Shown here one piece after another: positions 1-8,607 of a stretch of DNA of 64,000 bases. Each line of letters begins with the position of its first letter. The stretch's first letter is position 1. Made by a program: the position numbers and the translations under genes. Where the stretch lies: the NCBI GenBank assembly GCA_013151645.1, contig JAADHU010000080.1:19307-83306 (forward strand), in the 5' to 3' direction. The DNA comes from Gammaproteobacteria bacterium. Its GTDB lineage: Bacteria; Pseudomonadota; Gammaproteobacteria; Steroidobacterales; Woeseiaceae. The notes below the pieces were generated by a model. That model searched no databases. It had not been told where the DNA came from and saw nothing but the letters and a program-made list of their open reading frames with translations.

Positions 1-2978
1 TCTCCTTCGACACCCATTAGCCTGGCATTCAGTAACACACTGCGTTGTTCCTCCGCTATTTTTTTCCAGACAATCAGGTTCGTATGACCTGACTCGTCTT
101 CGAGTGTGACGAAAGTTACGCCACTGGCTGTGCCCGGCCGTTGTTTCGTAATCACAATACCCGCCACTTTGACGAAAGACCCCTTTGGCAGACGTTTAAG
201 TGCTTCCGACGGGAGGTAATTCTGCAAGGCCAGGCGTTGACGCACCAGCGCCAGCGGGTGTCGTTCAAGCGTGAGTCCCACGCTCTTGTAGTCGGCGACA
301 ATATCCTGGCCTTCAGTGGGACGCCTGAGCATTGGCGTTGCCTCGTAACGATCCATTGAGGTGAAAAGCCGGGTCGGTTCTTCAACGCCCGCAACCGTCC
401 AGCGGGCTTTGTGCCGATGCCCGCTCAGCGCAGCGAGCGCACCGCTCGCCGCCAGTGCATTGAGATCGCGTCGCTTGATGCCGGTGCGCTCCAGCAACTC
501 CTGCACGCTGCTATACGGCGTATCCGCACGTTTTTTCTCAATACATCGTCCGACGGATTCTGACAAACCTTTTATCTGGCGCAAACCGAGGCGCAAAGCA
601 GGCTGAGTATTCCCATCGGTTTCAAGACTGGAGTCCCAGTCACTGTCATTGACACCAACCGCCCGAACCTCTCCTCCGTGTCGGCGTAAATCCTGAGTGA
701 GTTGAGACGCCGAGTAAAACCCCATGGGCTGACTGTTGAGCAATGCACAGGTATAAGCCGCCGGCTCATGACATTTCAGCCAGCAGGAAACATAGACGAG
801 CAACGCAAAACTGGCGGCGTGGGACTCCGGAAAACCGTATTCGCCAAAACCCTTTATCTGCCTGAAAATCTGTCGTGCAAATTCTTCCTCATAACCGCGT
901 TCGCGCATACCACGAATCAGCTTGTCTTCGAACGGCTCCAGGCCACCACGGCGTTTCCATGCGGCCATCGCCCGGCGCAACTGATCGGCTTCACCGGGCG
1001 TAAAGCCGGCCGCCACGACGGCCAGTTGCATCACCTGTTCCTGAAAAATCGGTACCCCGAGGGTGCGCTGCAATACCTTGCGAACGTCGTCGCTGGGATA
1101 GTCCACCGCTTCTTCGCCGTTGCGCCGGCGCAGGTAAGGATGAACCATATCGCCCTGAATGGGCCCGGGCCGAATAATGGCAACCTCGATCACGAGATCG
1201 TAATAGCAGCGCGGTTTAAGTCGTGGCAGCATGGCCATTTGTGCGCGGGACTCGATCTGGAACACGCCCATCGTGTCACCGTCGCAAATCATGTCGTAAA
1301 CGCGCGGATCTTCGGCCGGCACCGTCGCCAGCGTGTATTTCCGGCCACTGTAGGCTTCGATCAGATCAAAACTTCGGCGGATTGCCGTCAGCATGCCAAG
1401 ACCGAGTACATCCACCTTCAACAGCCCCAGATCCTCGAGATCGTTTTTCTCCCACTGAATAACCGTGCGATCTTTCATGGCGGCATTTTCCACCGGCACC
1501 AACTCGGTCAGCGGCCCGTTCGCAATCACAAAACCGCCCACATGCTGGGAAAGATGACGCGGAAAGCCGATCAGCTGACGCACCAGCCACAGCAAACGCC
1601 GGATAGTCGGGCTGTCCGGATCGAGACCCGCTTCAAGCACGCGGGAGTCATCGACGTCACAGCCATCCCACCATTGCATCGAGCGTGCCAGGCGATCCAC
1701 TTGCAAGCCGCTCAAACCGAGCGCTTTGCCCACATCGCGCAAAGCACTGCGAGGGCGATAGCTCACAACCGTCGCCGCCAATGCAGCCCGATCACGACCG
1801 TATTTTTGATAAATATACTGGATGACTTCTTCACGCCGCTCGTGCTCGAAATCCACATCGATGTCCGGGGGCTCATTGCGCTCTTTGGAGATAAAACGCT
1901 CGACCAGTGTCACCATGCGTCCCGGATCCACTTCGGTAATGCCCAGGCAGAAACAGACCGCCGAATTAGCCGCGGAACCTCGCCCCTGGCAAAGAATCCC
2001 TTCACTCCGGGCAAACGCAACGATGTCGTACACCGTCAGGAAAAACGCTTCGTATTGCAGTTCCTGAATCAATTTCAGCTCGTGTTCGACCAGCCCGGTT
2101 ACTTTTTCCGGCACACCGTCCGGCCAGCGCTTGCGCATTCCCTGCTCACTTAACTTCCTGAGATACGTCGTCGCGGTCTCACCTTCCGGTACTAACTCAT
2201 GCGGATATTCGTAGTGCAATTCATCCAGCGAGAAATCGATTCGAGCTGCAATCCTGAGCGTTTCCTGCAACAGTGCAGGCGGATAGATCGATGCAATGGT
2301 TTCGCACGAACGAAGATAACGCTCGCCATTCGGGTACAGGGAAAAACCGGCCTGATCCAGCGTCAGGCCTTCGCGTATCGCGGTCAGCGTATCCTGTAAT
2401 GCACGGCGAGCACGGCAATGCATGTGCACATCACCACTGGCAACCAGGGGAAGTCGCAGGACTTCACCGAGTTCATAGAGTCGTTGCAGGCGTTGGCGGT
2501 GCAGACCATCTGCCAGCAACTCCACGGCAATCCATAATCGTTGTACAAAGGCATCGAGAATCCAGCTGTCTTCAGCGGCCAGAAAAAGTTGATTGCCGGG
2601 TACCCACAGTACCAGGCACTCTGGCAGTGCATCCTCGAAATCGGCGGCCGTGAGTACATAATGGCCCTTCTCTGCGGCTTGCCGGCCGCGGGTAATGAGC
2701 TGGCACAACGAGGTATAGCCGCGGTGATTTTGTGCCAGCACAATGAGCTTCAAGCCGGTTATCAGTCGAAACTCAGCGCCGATAATCAATTTTTCCAGGC
2801 CCGCTGCTTTTGCGGCCATGTGAGCCCGGACGATACCGGACACCGAGCATTCGTCGGTTATCGCCAGCGCTGAATAACCCAGCTCGACCGCCTGGTGCAC
2901 GAGTTCCTCCGGTTGCGATGCACCGCGCAGAAAGGTGAAATTACTGAGGGCATGCAGTTCTGCATAAGTATCCGGCAT
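1..2978 (-). CDS. dnaE2: Error-prone DNA polymerase DnaE2/ImuC (3' end beyond window)
   Basis: Alternative C-family DNA polymerase alpha subunit that does damage-induced mutagenic synthesis with ImuA and ImuB. About 992 codons are visible; DnaE2 is usually 1030-1080 residues, so only the C-terminal tip is missing. Translation starts MPDTYAELHALSNFTFLRGA, the opening of a PHP domain, and later shows the polymerase palm motif PDIDVDFEHERREEVIQYIY with the catalytic aspartates, then FQEQVMQLA and an OB-fold region near the window edge. The ATG lies 4 bp after the imuB stop, so it is the last gene of the lexA-imuA-imuB-dnaE2 cassette and probably SOS-controlled. No frameshift was seen. DnaE1 is less likely because of the context and the short PHP-led N-terminus. 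Confidence 0.95.
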   Translation of the reverse strand, partial: MPDTYAELHALSNFTFLRGASQPEELVHQAVELGYSALAITDECSVSGIVRAHMAAKAAGLEKLIIGAEFRLITGLKLIVLAQNHRGYTSLCQLITRGRQAAEKGHYVLTAADFEDALPECLVLWVPGNQLFLAAEDSWILDAFVQRLWIAVELLADGLHRQRLQRLYELGEVLRLPLVASGDVHMHCRARRALQDTLTAIREGLTLDQAGFSLYPNGERYLRSCETIASIYPPALLQETLRIAARIDFSLDELHYEYPHELVPEGETATTYLRKLSEQGMRKRWPDGVPEKVTGLVEHELKLIQELQYEAFFLTVYDIVAFARSEGILCQGRGSAANSAVCFCLGITEVDPGRMVTLVERFISKERNEPPDIDVDFEHERREEVIQYIYQKYGRDRAALAATVVSYRPRSALRDVGKALGLSGLQVDRLARSMQWWDGCDVDDSRVLEAGLDPDSPTIRRLLWLVRQLIGFPRHLSQHVGGFVIANGPLTELVPVENAAMKDRTVIQWEKNDLEDLGLLKVDVLGLGMLTAIRRSFDLIEAYSGRKYTLATVPAEDPRVYDMICDGDTMGVFQIESRAQMAMLPRLKPRCYYDLVIEVAIIRPGPIQGDMVHPYLRRRNGEEAVDYPSDDVRKVLQRTLGVPIFQEQVMQLAVVAAGFTPGEADQLRRAMAAWKRRGGLEPFEDKLIRGMRERGYEEEFARQIFRQIKGFGEYGFPESHAASFALLVYVSCWLKCHEPAAYTCALLNSQPMGFYSASQLTQDLRRHGGEVRAVGVNDSDWDSSLETDGNTQPALRLGLRQIKGLSESVGRCIEKKRADTPYSSVQELLERTGIKRRDLNALAASGALAALSGHRHKARWTVAGVEEPTRLFTSMDRYEATPMLRRPTEGQDIVADYKSVGLTLERHPLALVRQRLALQNYLPSEALKRLPKGSFVKVAGIVITKQRPGTASGVTFVTLEDESGHTNLIVWKKIAEEQRSVLLNARLMGVEG

Positions 2979-2982
2979 AGCG

Positions 2983-4677
2983 TTAACCAAAGATGCCGTG
3001 CAGATACCAGGATACTTTTTTTTCGCTGCGGTCCTGGTATATCCAGAGGTGCACGCCATTTACCGTCAATGCGATAAAGTAATCCCTCGCGATGCCATCT
3101 TCATCCCACCAGCCTGACTCCAGCCGTTCCGGTCCGTCCAGCAGCGTCAACGCACCCTGGTAAAGCGGCCGACTATCCTCACTTGCCAAGCGCTCCGGTT
3201 CCTTAAGCATCCATAACGGACGCCGCAACTTAAGCGACAGCGGCTGTTCATTGTCGCAAGTCATCGCCACAGTGCGACGAGGCGTTGCATCGGACACGCT
3301 CACGGGATGCCATGCATACTGGGGGCGGTGTTCAGCGACCGTCGCAACCCCACGCACGCACGCATCGCCCATACGCGCATTCAGGCGCTCCACCAGGCAG
3401 GCAATCGACCCGTCACGAGGCTTTGTCGAGGCATCGAAAAGCAGACGGCCCGTTGCAGTGGATGACAACTGACCCACCTCAGCCCGCAAGCGAATCGAGA
3501 TCACGGCTTCCGGCAAGACCATGCGATCAAACTGGATGTCCAGCAACTCAAACCAGTGTTCTGCACTCCGTCCCGCCTGCACACTGCGCAACACCCGGTG
3601 CGTTGTTGCAGCCCGTAAATGAAAAAAGCTGAACTGCACACGTTGTACCTGCATCTGCCGGCTCAATAAAAATTGTTCGAGTTCGTGTAAAAGTTGCCGG
3701 CAGACCTGCAGCAATAATTCACGGTCATCCTGTTCTTCATCGAGATCCTGCAAGGCACAAAATCGTTCTGCAGAACGATAACTCACACGCGGATCCGGCA
3801 GCCGGCCCAGTGCCCGATCCAGCTGCAACAAATGAGTGGCACCAAAACGCCGCGCAAAACCGGCCCGTGGCAACCGCAAACAATCGCCCACACAGGTAAT
3901 GCCCATGCCGCCAAGCGACTCAATGACAGCATCCGGCCAATCCAGACAATGAAGCGGCAATGCACTCAACGGCCGATTCAAGTGCACCGTGTCATCAATG
4001 CAAACCTCACGACCCGCCCTCGCGAACCATCGCGATGCCAGTGGTGTCGGTGCAATCGCCAGCTGCGCGGTAAACCCCTGTTCGTCACAGCCACGCGTAA
4101 TGCGTCGCCGTAATGCCGCCATGCCCTCAAACAAGCGCAGACTGCCCGCAATCTCCAGCAACAATGTCGTCGTCGACTCAATGCAGACAAATGACGTAAA
4201 TTGTTCTGCCCAGCAAGCCAACCGCTTTAGCGCCCGCTTTTCTTCGTTCATATCCCGCATCTCAAGCTGCAAATCCGGCAATAACGACAATGCGGCATTG
4301 ACCGACAACCCCACTCGTATACCGGCTGCTGTCGCTTTTTCATTGGCCAGCATGACGCGTCGTATGCCCTGCTCCTCCGCGAACACGGCTCGGGCGGTGC
4401 TTCGCTGCGGCTTACCCAGGGCCTCTAGCGGCAACGCCGGCAAATCAATACAAAGCCACAAACGTGCTTTGGTCGCCGCTCGTACCGGCATCCGGCGGGA
4501 GAGCGTCCCGGCATGTTCGGTCAGGGCAACATCCAGCGCCTGTAAAGGCGCTGGCTCAGACACCGGTAAAGCCAGCGACTGCTGTACCGGTTTACGCGGC
4601 TCGGGCGCGTGCTTTATCGCAGGGGGAGTTGGAGTGGCAGCCCGCAAGACCGCAGAGGGTTTATCGGCCGTTGACAT
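2983..4677 (-). CDS. imuB: ImuB, Y-family polymerase-like mutagenesis protein
   Basis: Catalytically dead Y-family polymerase homologue that bridges DnaE2, ImuA and the sliding clamp in SOS mutagenesis. The ATG at 4677 (MSTADKPSAVL) overlaps the end of imuA by a few bases short of contact (11 bp gap) and gives 564 residues; a longer upstream reading runs through imuA and is unlikely. After a roughly 65-residue Pro/Ala-rich leader comes RLWLCIDLPALPLEAL, the family start. The usual Y-family acidic pair is absent: the SxDE position reads TTTLLLEIAGS. The family C-terminal motif RDYFIA..VNGVHLWIYQD is present. The place of the clamp-binding motif reads GRLLFDA, lacking the usual leading Gln. It sits between imuA and dnaE2. 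Confidence 0.93.
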   Translation of the reverse strand: MSTADKPSAVLRAATPTPPAIKHAPEPRKPVQQSLALPVSEPAPLQALDVALTEHAGTLSRRMPVRAATKARLWLCIDLPALPLEALGKPQRSTARAVFAEEQGIRRVMLANEKATAAGIRVGLSVNAALSLLPDLQLEMRDMNEEKRALKRLACWAEQFTSFVCIESTTTLLLEIAGSLRLFEGMAALRRRITRGCDEQGFTAQLAIAPTPLASRWFARAGREVCIDDTVHLNRPLSALPLHCLDWPDAVIESLGGMGITCVGDCLRLPRAGFARRFGATHLLQLDRALGRLPDPRVSYRSAERFCALQDLDEEQDDRELLLQVCRQLLHELEQFLLSRQMQVQRVQFSFFHLRAATTHRVLRSVQAGRSAEHWFELLDIQFDRMVLPEAVISIRLRAEVGQLSSTATGRLLFDASTKPRDGSIACLVERLNARMGDACVRGVATVAEHRPQYAWHPVSVSDATPRRTVAMTCDNEQPLSLKLRRPLWMLKEPERLASEDSRPLYQGALTLLDGPERLESGWWDEDGIARDYFIALTVNGVHLWIYQDRSEKKVSWYLHGIFG

Positions 4678-4687
4678 GGACCAAGCC

Positions 4688-5341
4688 TCAGGAGGCTGCG
4701 TCACCGTGCAATATATTGCGCAGCGTCGCAGGGCGACTGCCGCGGTTTTTGAGAATACTGAACTCCGTGCCATCACGACCTGTGCTAAGCAGAATACGTA
4801 ACGCGGCCGCCGAAGATTGTGAACGTGCACTCAGCGGACGAAAAGCAATCGCCCAACTGCCACCCTTCTCTGCCGCCAGTTGCAAACGCCGGCTGGCCGC
4901 AACAGAAAGCACCTCAGACCATAAAAGCACAGCGGCACAGTTGCCTGACGATAAGGCCTGCTCTGCGGCCCACAAAACCTCTTGTGCATCCCTGGGACGC
5001 ACAATCAGTACGCGTGAAAGCTCAACCCCCCATTGCACCAGGGCCGGGGGATAAGGCTGAAAGGGAGGTGCAATCCAGGCGAGCCAACCGGTCGATTCCG
5101 GATCATGGTCATGGTCGGACTGACTCAGGCGCGCCAGCGCTGGCATCAGGAGTTTGAGTTCGCCCGCGCCGTAATGCTCCAGCAGAATTTCCGTTAAAGC
5201 ATGTTGTGGCCAGCCGCCACCGGGTAAATGCCGATCCAGTCCGGGATAACCGCTCGGCAAACCCTGCAATCCTGACGCCGCCGAACGTCCTCGCCAGAGC
5301 CGTGGATTGTTGTGTAACAATTTCTCCAGTGCATCATCCAC
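4688..5341 (-). CDS. imuA: ImuA, SulA/RecA-like mutagenesis accessory protein
   Basis: 217 residues, the size of proteobacterial ImuA, a RecA-fold protein that works with ImuB and DnaE2 in damage-induced mutagenesis. The N-terminus has the family pattern LPSGYPGLDRHLPGGGWP followed by ALTEILLE, equivalent to the start of the RecA-like core. The predicted start is GTG at 5341 with a weak ribosome-binding site. It begins only about 18 bp downstream (in the direction of transcription) of the 162-bp inverted-repeat element that separates it from lexA. No LexA box was found directly in front of it, so expression probably depends on read-through from the lexA promoter. Confidence 0.9.
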   Translation of the reverse strand: MDDALEKLLHNNPRLWRGRSAASGLQGLPSGYPGLDRHLPGGGWPQHALTEILLEHYGAGELKLLMPALARLSQSDHDHDPESTGWLAWIAPPFQPYPPALVQWGVELSRVLIVRPRDAQEVLWAAEQALSSGNCAAVLLWSEVLSVAASRRLQLAAEKGGSWAIAFRPLSARSQSSAAALRILLSTGRDGTEFSILKNRGSRPATLRNILHGDAAS

Positions 5342-5361
5342 AGCTCGCTTATCAAACCCTG

Positions 5362-5523
5362 GCCCGGACTATTCGTGAATTGCCGTGATGATTGGGCAGA
5401 GAATTGTTTGCACCGGGGATTTTCCGACCGAGCGGAATACCCGGTGTATTGCCGAGGAAGAAAGATTCCCTGTGCAAACAAGGATCAAGCAAGGGCGCGA
5501 GCATATTCATGAATAGTCCGGGC
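5362..5523. mobile_element. 162-bp inverted-repeat (MITE/REPIN-like) element between lexA and imuA
   Basis: The segment is bounded by 19-nt terminal inverted repeats, GCCCGGACTATTCGTGAAT at 5362-5380 and its complement at 5505-5523 (one mismatch). Inside are nested inverted pairs: TTGTTTGCAC at 5404-5413 with GTGCAAACAA at 5472-5481, and CACCGGG near 5411 with CCCGGTG near 5450. There is no coding potential. A compact palindrome of the same ends occurs at 49785-49812, so this is a dispersed family. The last base of the element supplies the G of the lexA TAG stop. No clear target-site duplication is visible. Confidence 0.7.
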
Positions 5524-6140
5524 TAATGCAGCGACATGCCATCACGAATAACGCCCACCACGACCCCCTCAATCACCATCGACTGCGACGTCAGATCGAC
5601 CTCGATCGGCTCGAAATCCTCGTTCTCCGGCAATAACCAGACGACAGAGCCCTCCTGCCGATAGCGTTTTACCGTGACCTCATCGTCGAGTCTCGCCACG
5701 ATAATCTGCCGACTGCGAACCTCGGGTGTTCGATGAACGGCCACCAGATCGCCATCCAGGATGCCGACGTTCTTCATACTCATCCCGGCCACGCGCAACA
5801 GGTAATGCGGCTTGGGGCGGAATAAGCTCGGATCAATTCGGTAATGCGCCTCGATGTGCTCCTCGGCCAGGATAGGGCTGCCAGCCGCCACTCTGCCCAC
5901 CAGGGGCAAACCCATCTGTTCCCGCAGCGAATCCTTCAGTTGAATGCCACGTGAAGCACCCGGAATGAGCTCCAGCACACCCTTCTTTTGCAATGCCCGC
6001 AAATGATCCTCCGCTGCATTGGCGGATTTAAAACCCAGCTCCCGGGCAATCTCCGCACGCGTGGGGGGCATGCCGTATTCGGCAATAAAGTCTTGAATTA
6101 ACGTAAGAATTTCGGCTTGTCGGGGGGTCAGTCTGCGCAT
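5523..6140 (-). CDS. lexA: LexA SOS repressor
   Basis: SOS repressor/autoprotease. With the ATG at 6140 ([12 protein letters not shown]) it has 205 residues (E. coli 202). An upstream in-frame start at 6161 would lie inside a LexA box and is rejected. The N-terminal winged helix is residues 1-70; the self-cleavage bond is A86-G87 in RVAAGSP; the catalytic dyad is S121 (GMSMKNVGI) and K158 (VTVKRY). It is the first gene of the lexA-imuA-imuB-dnaE2 cassette known in many proteobacteria, in which the adjacent LexA controls mutagenesis. The two operators upstream imply autoregulation. Whether the genome carries another LexA cannot be judged here. Confidence 0.97.
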   Translation of the reverse strand: MRRLTPRQAEILTLIQDFIAEYGMPPTRAEIARELGFKSANAAEDHLRALQKKGVLELIPGASRGIQLKDSLREQMGLPLVGRVAAGSPILAEEHIEAHYRIDPSLFRPKPHYLLRVAGMSMKNVGILDGDLVAVHRTPEVRSRQIIVARLDDEVTVKRYRQEGSVVWLLPENEDFEPIEVDLTSQSMVIEGVVVGVIRDGMSLH

Positions 6141-6149
6141 GATATTTAC

Positions 6150-6165
6150 CTGTATAAGCATCCAG
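6150..6165 (-). promoter_or_regulatory. LexA box 1
   Basis: CTGTATAAGCATCCAG fits the CTG-N10-CAG LexA consensus. It lies 9 bp upstream of the lexA ATG and overlaps the presumed ribosome-binding region (AGGT), so LexA bound here would block lexA-imuABC transcription. Confidence 0.8.
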
Positions 6166-6168
6166 TTA

Positions 6169-6184
6169 CTGTAATCTTATACAG
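6169..6184 (-). promoter_or_regulatory. LexA box 2
   Basis: CTGTAATCTTATACAG also fits CTG-N10-CAG and is 3 bp from box 1, giving a tandem operator. Outer flanks add a larger inverted repeat (TTTACCTGTATAAG with CTTATACAGGTAAA). Confidence 0.82.
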
Positions 6185-6392
6185 GTAAATATTGCATTTG
6201 TAAATACGCCCCAACAACCCTCCCGACAAGCACCTCATTGCCAACAAAATATCCGTCGGCCAAAGACCGGATCGATATGAGTCACGACAGTTTTGAAAAT
6301 CAGTGGCGGGTACAACCCGGCCACTGCCGTTTCGATCAAACCCACGACATGTCTTGGAAAAGAGACAAATGTAAATAAAATCAATGTTTTCG

Positions 6393-6421
6393 TTGAAGAT
6401 GTCAGCGTATTAGGAAATAAT
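6393..6421 (+). promoter_or_regulatory. Probable sigma-70 promoter of the Lpp-like lipoprotein gene
   Basis: A -35-like TTGAAG at 6393-6398 and a -10-like AATAAT at 6416-6421 are separated by 17 bp and lie about 38 bp upstream of the start codon. The rest of 6185-6392 shows no gene. Confidence 0.45.
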
Positions 6422-6459
6422 GCGTCTGCAGAATTATCCCAACAAAGGAATTTTTGAAA

Positions 6460-6762
6460 ATGATTAAGAATGTACTGAAAGTGAGCGCGATCCTGCTGAT
6501 CTTCGGTCTTGCCTCAGGTTGCGCAAGCCAGGACGCGATTGATCGTGCACAGGCAACCGCAGACAGTGCAGCAAGAGATGCCGCCGCAGCCAAATCAGCT
6601 GCCGAAGCTGCTCGGGCTGCAGCCGACAGTGCTGCTCAGACAGCATCAGCAGCACAAAGCACAGCCGACCAGGCTCTGTCAGCCGCGACAGAAGCACAAA
6701 GTTGCTGTGATGCGAACCGTGATCGTCTGGAACGGATGTTCCAGAAATCAATGCAAAAGTAG
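6460..6762 (+). CDS. Lpp/OprI-like alanine-zipper outer-membrane lipoprotein
   Basis: 100-residue lipoprotein. ATG at 6460 has AAAGGAA about 9 bp upstream. The signal peptide ends in the lipobox LASGC, so lipidation is expected at C21. The mature part is very rich in alanine with heptad spacing (repeats of AADSAA, AKSAAEAARAA), as in Lpp/OprI trimeric coiled coils, and the last residue is lysine, the residue through which Lpp is joined to peptidoglycan. A neighbouring convergent gene codes for an L,D-transpeptidase, the enzyme class that makes such links. An unusual Cys-Cys pair (QSCCDANRDR) lies near the C-terminus. It ends at a strong terminator. Confidence 0.8.
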   Translation: MIKNVLKVSAILLIFGLASGCASQDAIDRAQATADSAARDAAAAKSAAEAARAAADSAAQTASAAQSTADQALSAATEAQSCCDANRDRLERMFQKSMQK

Positions 6763-6779
6763 TCTCAAACTACCAAGAG

Positions 6780-7802
6780 CTAATCAAACGCCGCGCTTGT
6801 CGCGGCGTTTTTTATGGCCTGCCCGACCGGTGTCGGGATACCCGTCGAATGCCGCAACAACCTTTCCGCGGTTGCCCAGTCGAGTTCTGCCTGTCGTGAA
6901 CGGGTTGCTGCAACAAATTGCTCAGTCAGCTGCGTCATGCTGTCTTTCACGAGCACGGCATCCTCCGCCGGTGGCTCGTTTGCCGGCTCAGCGTCCGGCG
7001 ACTCGACGGATACGGCGACCACGGGCGGTGCAACCTCAAGCGCACGATGCACCTCCAGGATCAACTGATCGCCATCCCAGCCCATTTTGAGCGGTTCATT
7101 GATGATGCGAACGGGCGTATTGACGTCCACTTCTTCAAACAAAAAACCAATGTCTTCCGGCAACATCCGAATACAGCCGTGTGACACACGCATACCGACC
7201 CCGGCGGGACGATTGGTACTGTGAATCAGGTAACCGGGTAAACCGAGGCGCATCGCATATGCCCCGAGCGGATTTTCAGGCCCCGGCGGCACGATTCGCG
7301 GCAGCGGATCCCCCTCCGCCGCATGTTCCGCGCGCACCGATGCCGGTGGATACCAGGCAGGGTTACGAACTTTGGAAATAATCCGCGTGCGGCCCAGTGG
7401 CGTCTCCCAGTCCATGCGACCGATACTGATGGGATAGGTCATGACCACTCCCAATTCGTCGCCCGCCGGTTCCGGATAATAATAAATACGGTATTCGGCA
7501 AGGTTCAGAATGACGCCACGTCGCGGCCCTGGTGGCAGAATATAGCGGGTGGGCAGCACGACGTCCGTGCCTTCGCCGGGCAGCCAGCTATCGACGTCGG
7601 GATTGGCACGAATAATTTCTTCATACCCCAGGCCATGGCGGCGGGCAATATCGACCAGTGTATCGTCCTGACGAGCCTGAATAACGGTGATCGCGCCCAC
7701 GACGTCATTGCCGGCCGGCGGCAATTGGAATACCTCAGCGCAGGCGATCGTCGGCAGCAATACGGCGACGGCCATTGAAAATACAGATTGTCGAAAATTC
7801 AC
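6780..7802 (-). CDS. L,D-transpeptidase (YkuD family) with LysM domain
   Basis: 340-residue periplasmic enzyme of the YbiS/YcfS/ErfK type, which links Lpp-like lipoproteins to peptidoglycan or makes 3-3 cross-links. A signal peptide covers residues 1-22; a LysM-like segment lies around 38-85 (QDDTLVDIARRHGLGYEEII); the YkuD catalytic domain covers about 95-235 with H194 (YLIHSTNRPAG) and the catalytic H208/C210 in RVSHGCIRM. The start is GTG at 7802, which overlaps the upstream GST stop as GTGA, so translation is coupled. About 100 residues follow the catalytic domain. Its neighbour, a lysine-ended Lpp-like lipoprotein, is a plausible substrate (inference). Confidence 0.9.
   Translation of the reverse strand: MNFRQSVFSMAVAVLLPTIACAEVFQLPPAGNDVVGAITVIQARQDDTLVDIARRHGLGYEEIIRANPDVDSWLPGEGTDVVLPTRYILPPGPRRGVILNLAEYRIYYYPEPAGDELGVVMTYPISIGRMDWETPLGRTRIISKVRNPAWYPPASVRAEHAAEGDPLPRIVPPGPENPLGAYAMRLGLPGYLIHSTNRPAGVGMRVSHGCIRMLPEDIGFLFEEVDVNTPVRIINEPLKMGWDGDQLILEVHRALEVAPPVVAVSVESPDAEPANEPPAEDAVLVKDSMTQLTEQFVAATRSRQAELDWATAERLLRHSTGIPTPVGQAIKNAATSAAFD
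6786..6813 (+). terminator. Rho-independent terminator
   Basis: A 10-bp GC-rich stem (AAACGCCGCG / CGCGGCGTTT) with a CTTGT loop is followed by a T run on the plus strand and has A residues on its left flank. It ends the lipoprotein gene and lies inside the last codons of the convergent L,D-transpeptidase gene. Confidence 0.85.
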
Positions 7803-8455
7803 TGTCCTGCCTCGTCCTGATCCACTACCTCAATCTCTGACTCCGCCGCGGCCAACCAGTTCTGTAAAGCGGGACTTTCAAGGAGTCGCGCCGGGTAGGC
7901 GGTAGCGGATGCCGGCAAATTGATCCCGTAGGTGCGAAATCGCAATACCACCGGCGCGAACATCGCATCCGCAATGCAAAATCGGCCGAAAAGCCAGTCC
8001 CCCTCGTCCCCGTAACGTCGACGACAGTCAGACCAGATCGCGAATACGCGGTCTATGTCAGCGACCACATCGTCCGCAAGCGTTACTTTACGGCCCATCG
8101 CACGGCAGTTCATTGGCATTGCATCACGCAACGCGAAAAAACCCGCATGCATTTCCGCACTGATTGAGCGTGCATGTGCCCGGGCAACAGAGTCCTCAGG
8201 CCACAGCAATGTGTCCGGCCAGCGTTCCGCGAGCGTTTCTCCGATCGCCAGGGTATCCCAGACAGGCTGCTCATCGAGCATCAACACCGGCACTTTGGCC
8301 GCCGCCGAGAAAGCCGTTATCTGCGCGGCAAATTCCGGGGTATCGAGACAGATACGGTGTTCTTCGAAATCGATATCGCTTTCCGCCAGCATCAGCCATG
8401 CGCGCAGCGACCAGGATGAGTAGTTCTTGTTGCCTATGACGAGCTTGGGTTTCAT
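7799..8455 (-). CDS. Glutathione S-transferase family protein
   Basis: 218 residues. The N-terminal thioredoxin-like domain reads MKPKLVIGNKNYSSWSLRAW, where the SSWS segment is the GSH-activating serine region seen in zeta/YfcF-like GSTs, followed by the cis-proline region AAKVPVLMLDEQ. An all-helical C-terminal domain follows (FCIADAMFAPVVLRF). The ATG at 8455 is chosen over an upstream in-frame start because it begins at the domain. Likely cytosolic GSH conjugation or peroxide detoxification; substrate unknown. It shares a 4-base overlap with the L,D-transpeptidase. Confidence 0.85.
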   Translation of the reverse strand: MKPKLVIGNKNYSSWSLRAWLMLAESDIDFEEHRICLDTPEFAAQITAFSAAAKVPVLMLDEQPVWDTLAIGETLAERWPDTLLWPEDSVARAHARSISAEMHAGFFALRDAMPMNCRAMGRKVTLADDVVADIDRVFAIWSDCRRRYGDEGDWLFGRFCIADAMFAPVVLRFRTYGINLPASATAYPARLLESPALQNWLAAAESEIEVVDQDEAGQ

Positions 8456-8607
8456 ACCGGAAATTCGCGTTAGTTTGCCTGTAGTATGACCTATGATAAT
8501 GCATATCGAGCGGTTATTTTCACCTGCCTGACAGGCTGATGCAGCCAATTGACCGTGGCAACGGCGGCCGGTAGCCTTACTGTTATCCGTTCACTGCGAG
8601 TCTTACC

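Noticed and set aside
702..2153. Long open frame of 483 codons on the plus strand
   Set aside because: Antisense shadow of dnaE2; no family motifs and the minus strand is clearly coding.
5362..5523. Integron attC site
   Set aside because: Size and palindromes are reminiscent, but the conserved RYYYAAC/GTTRRRY ends are missing and no integrase is nearby.
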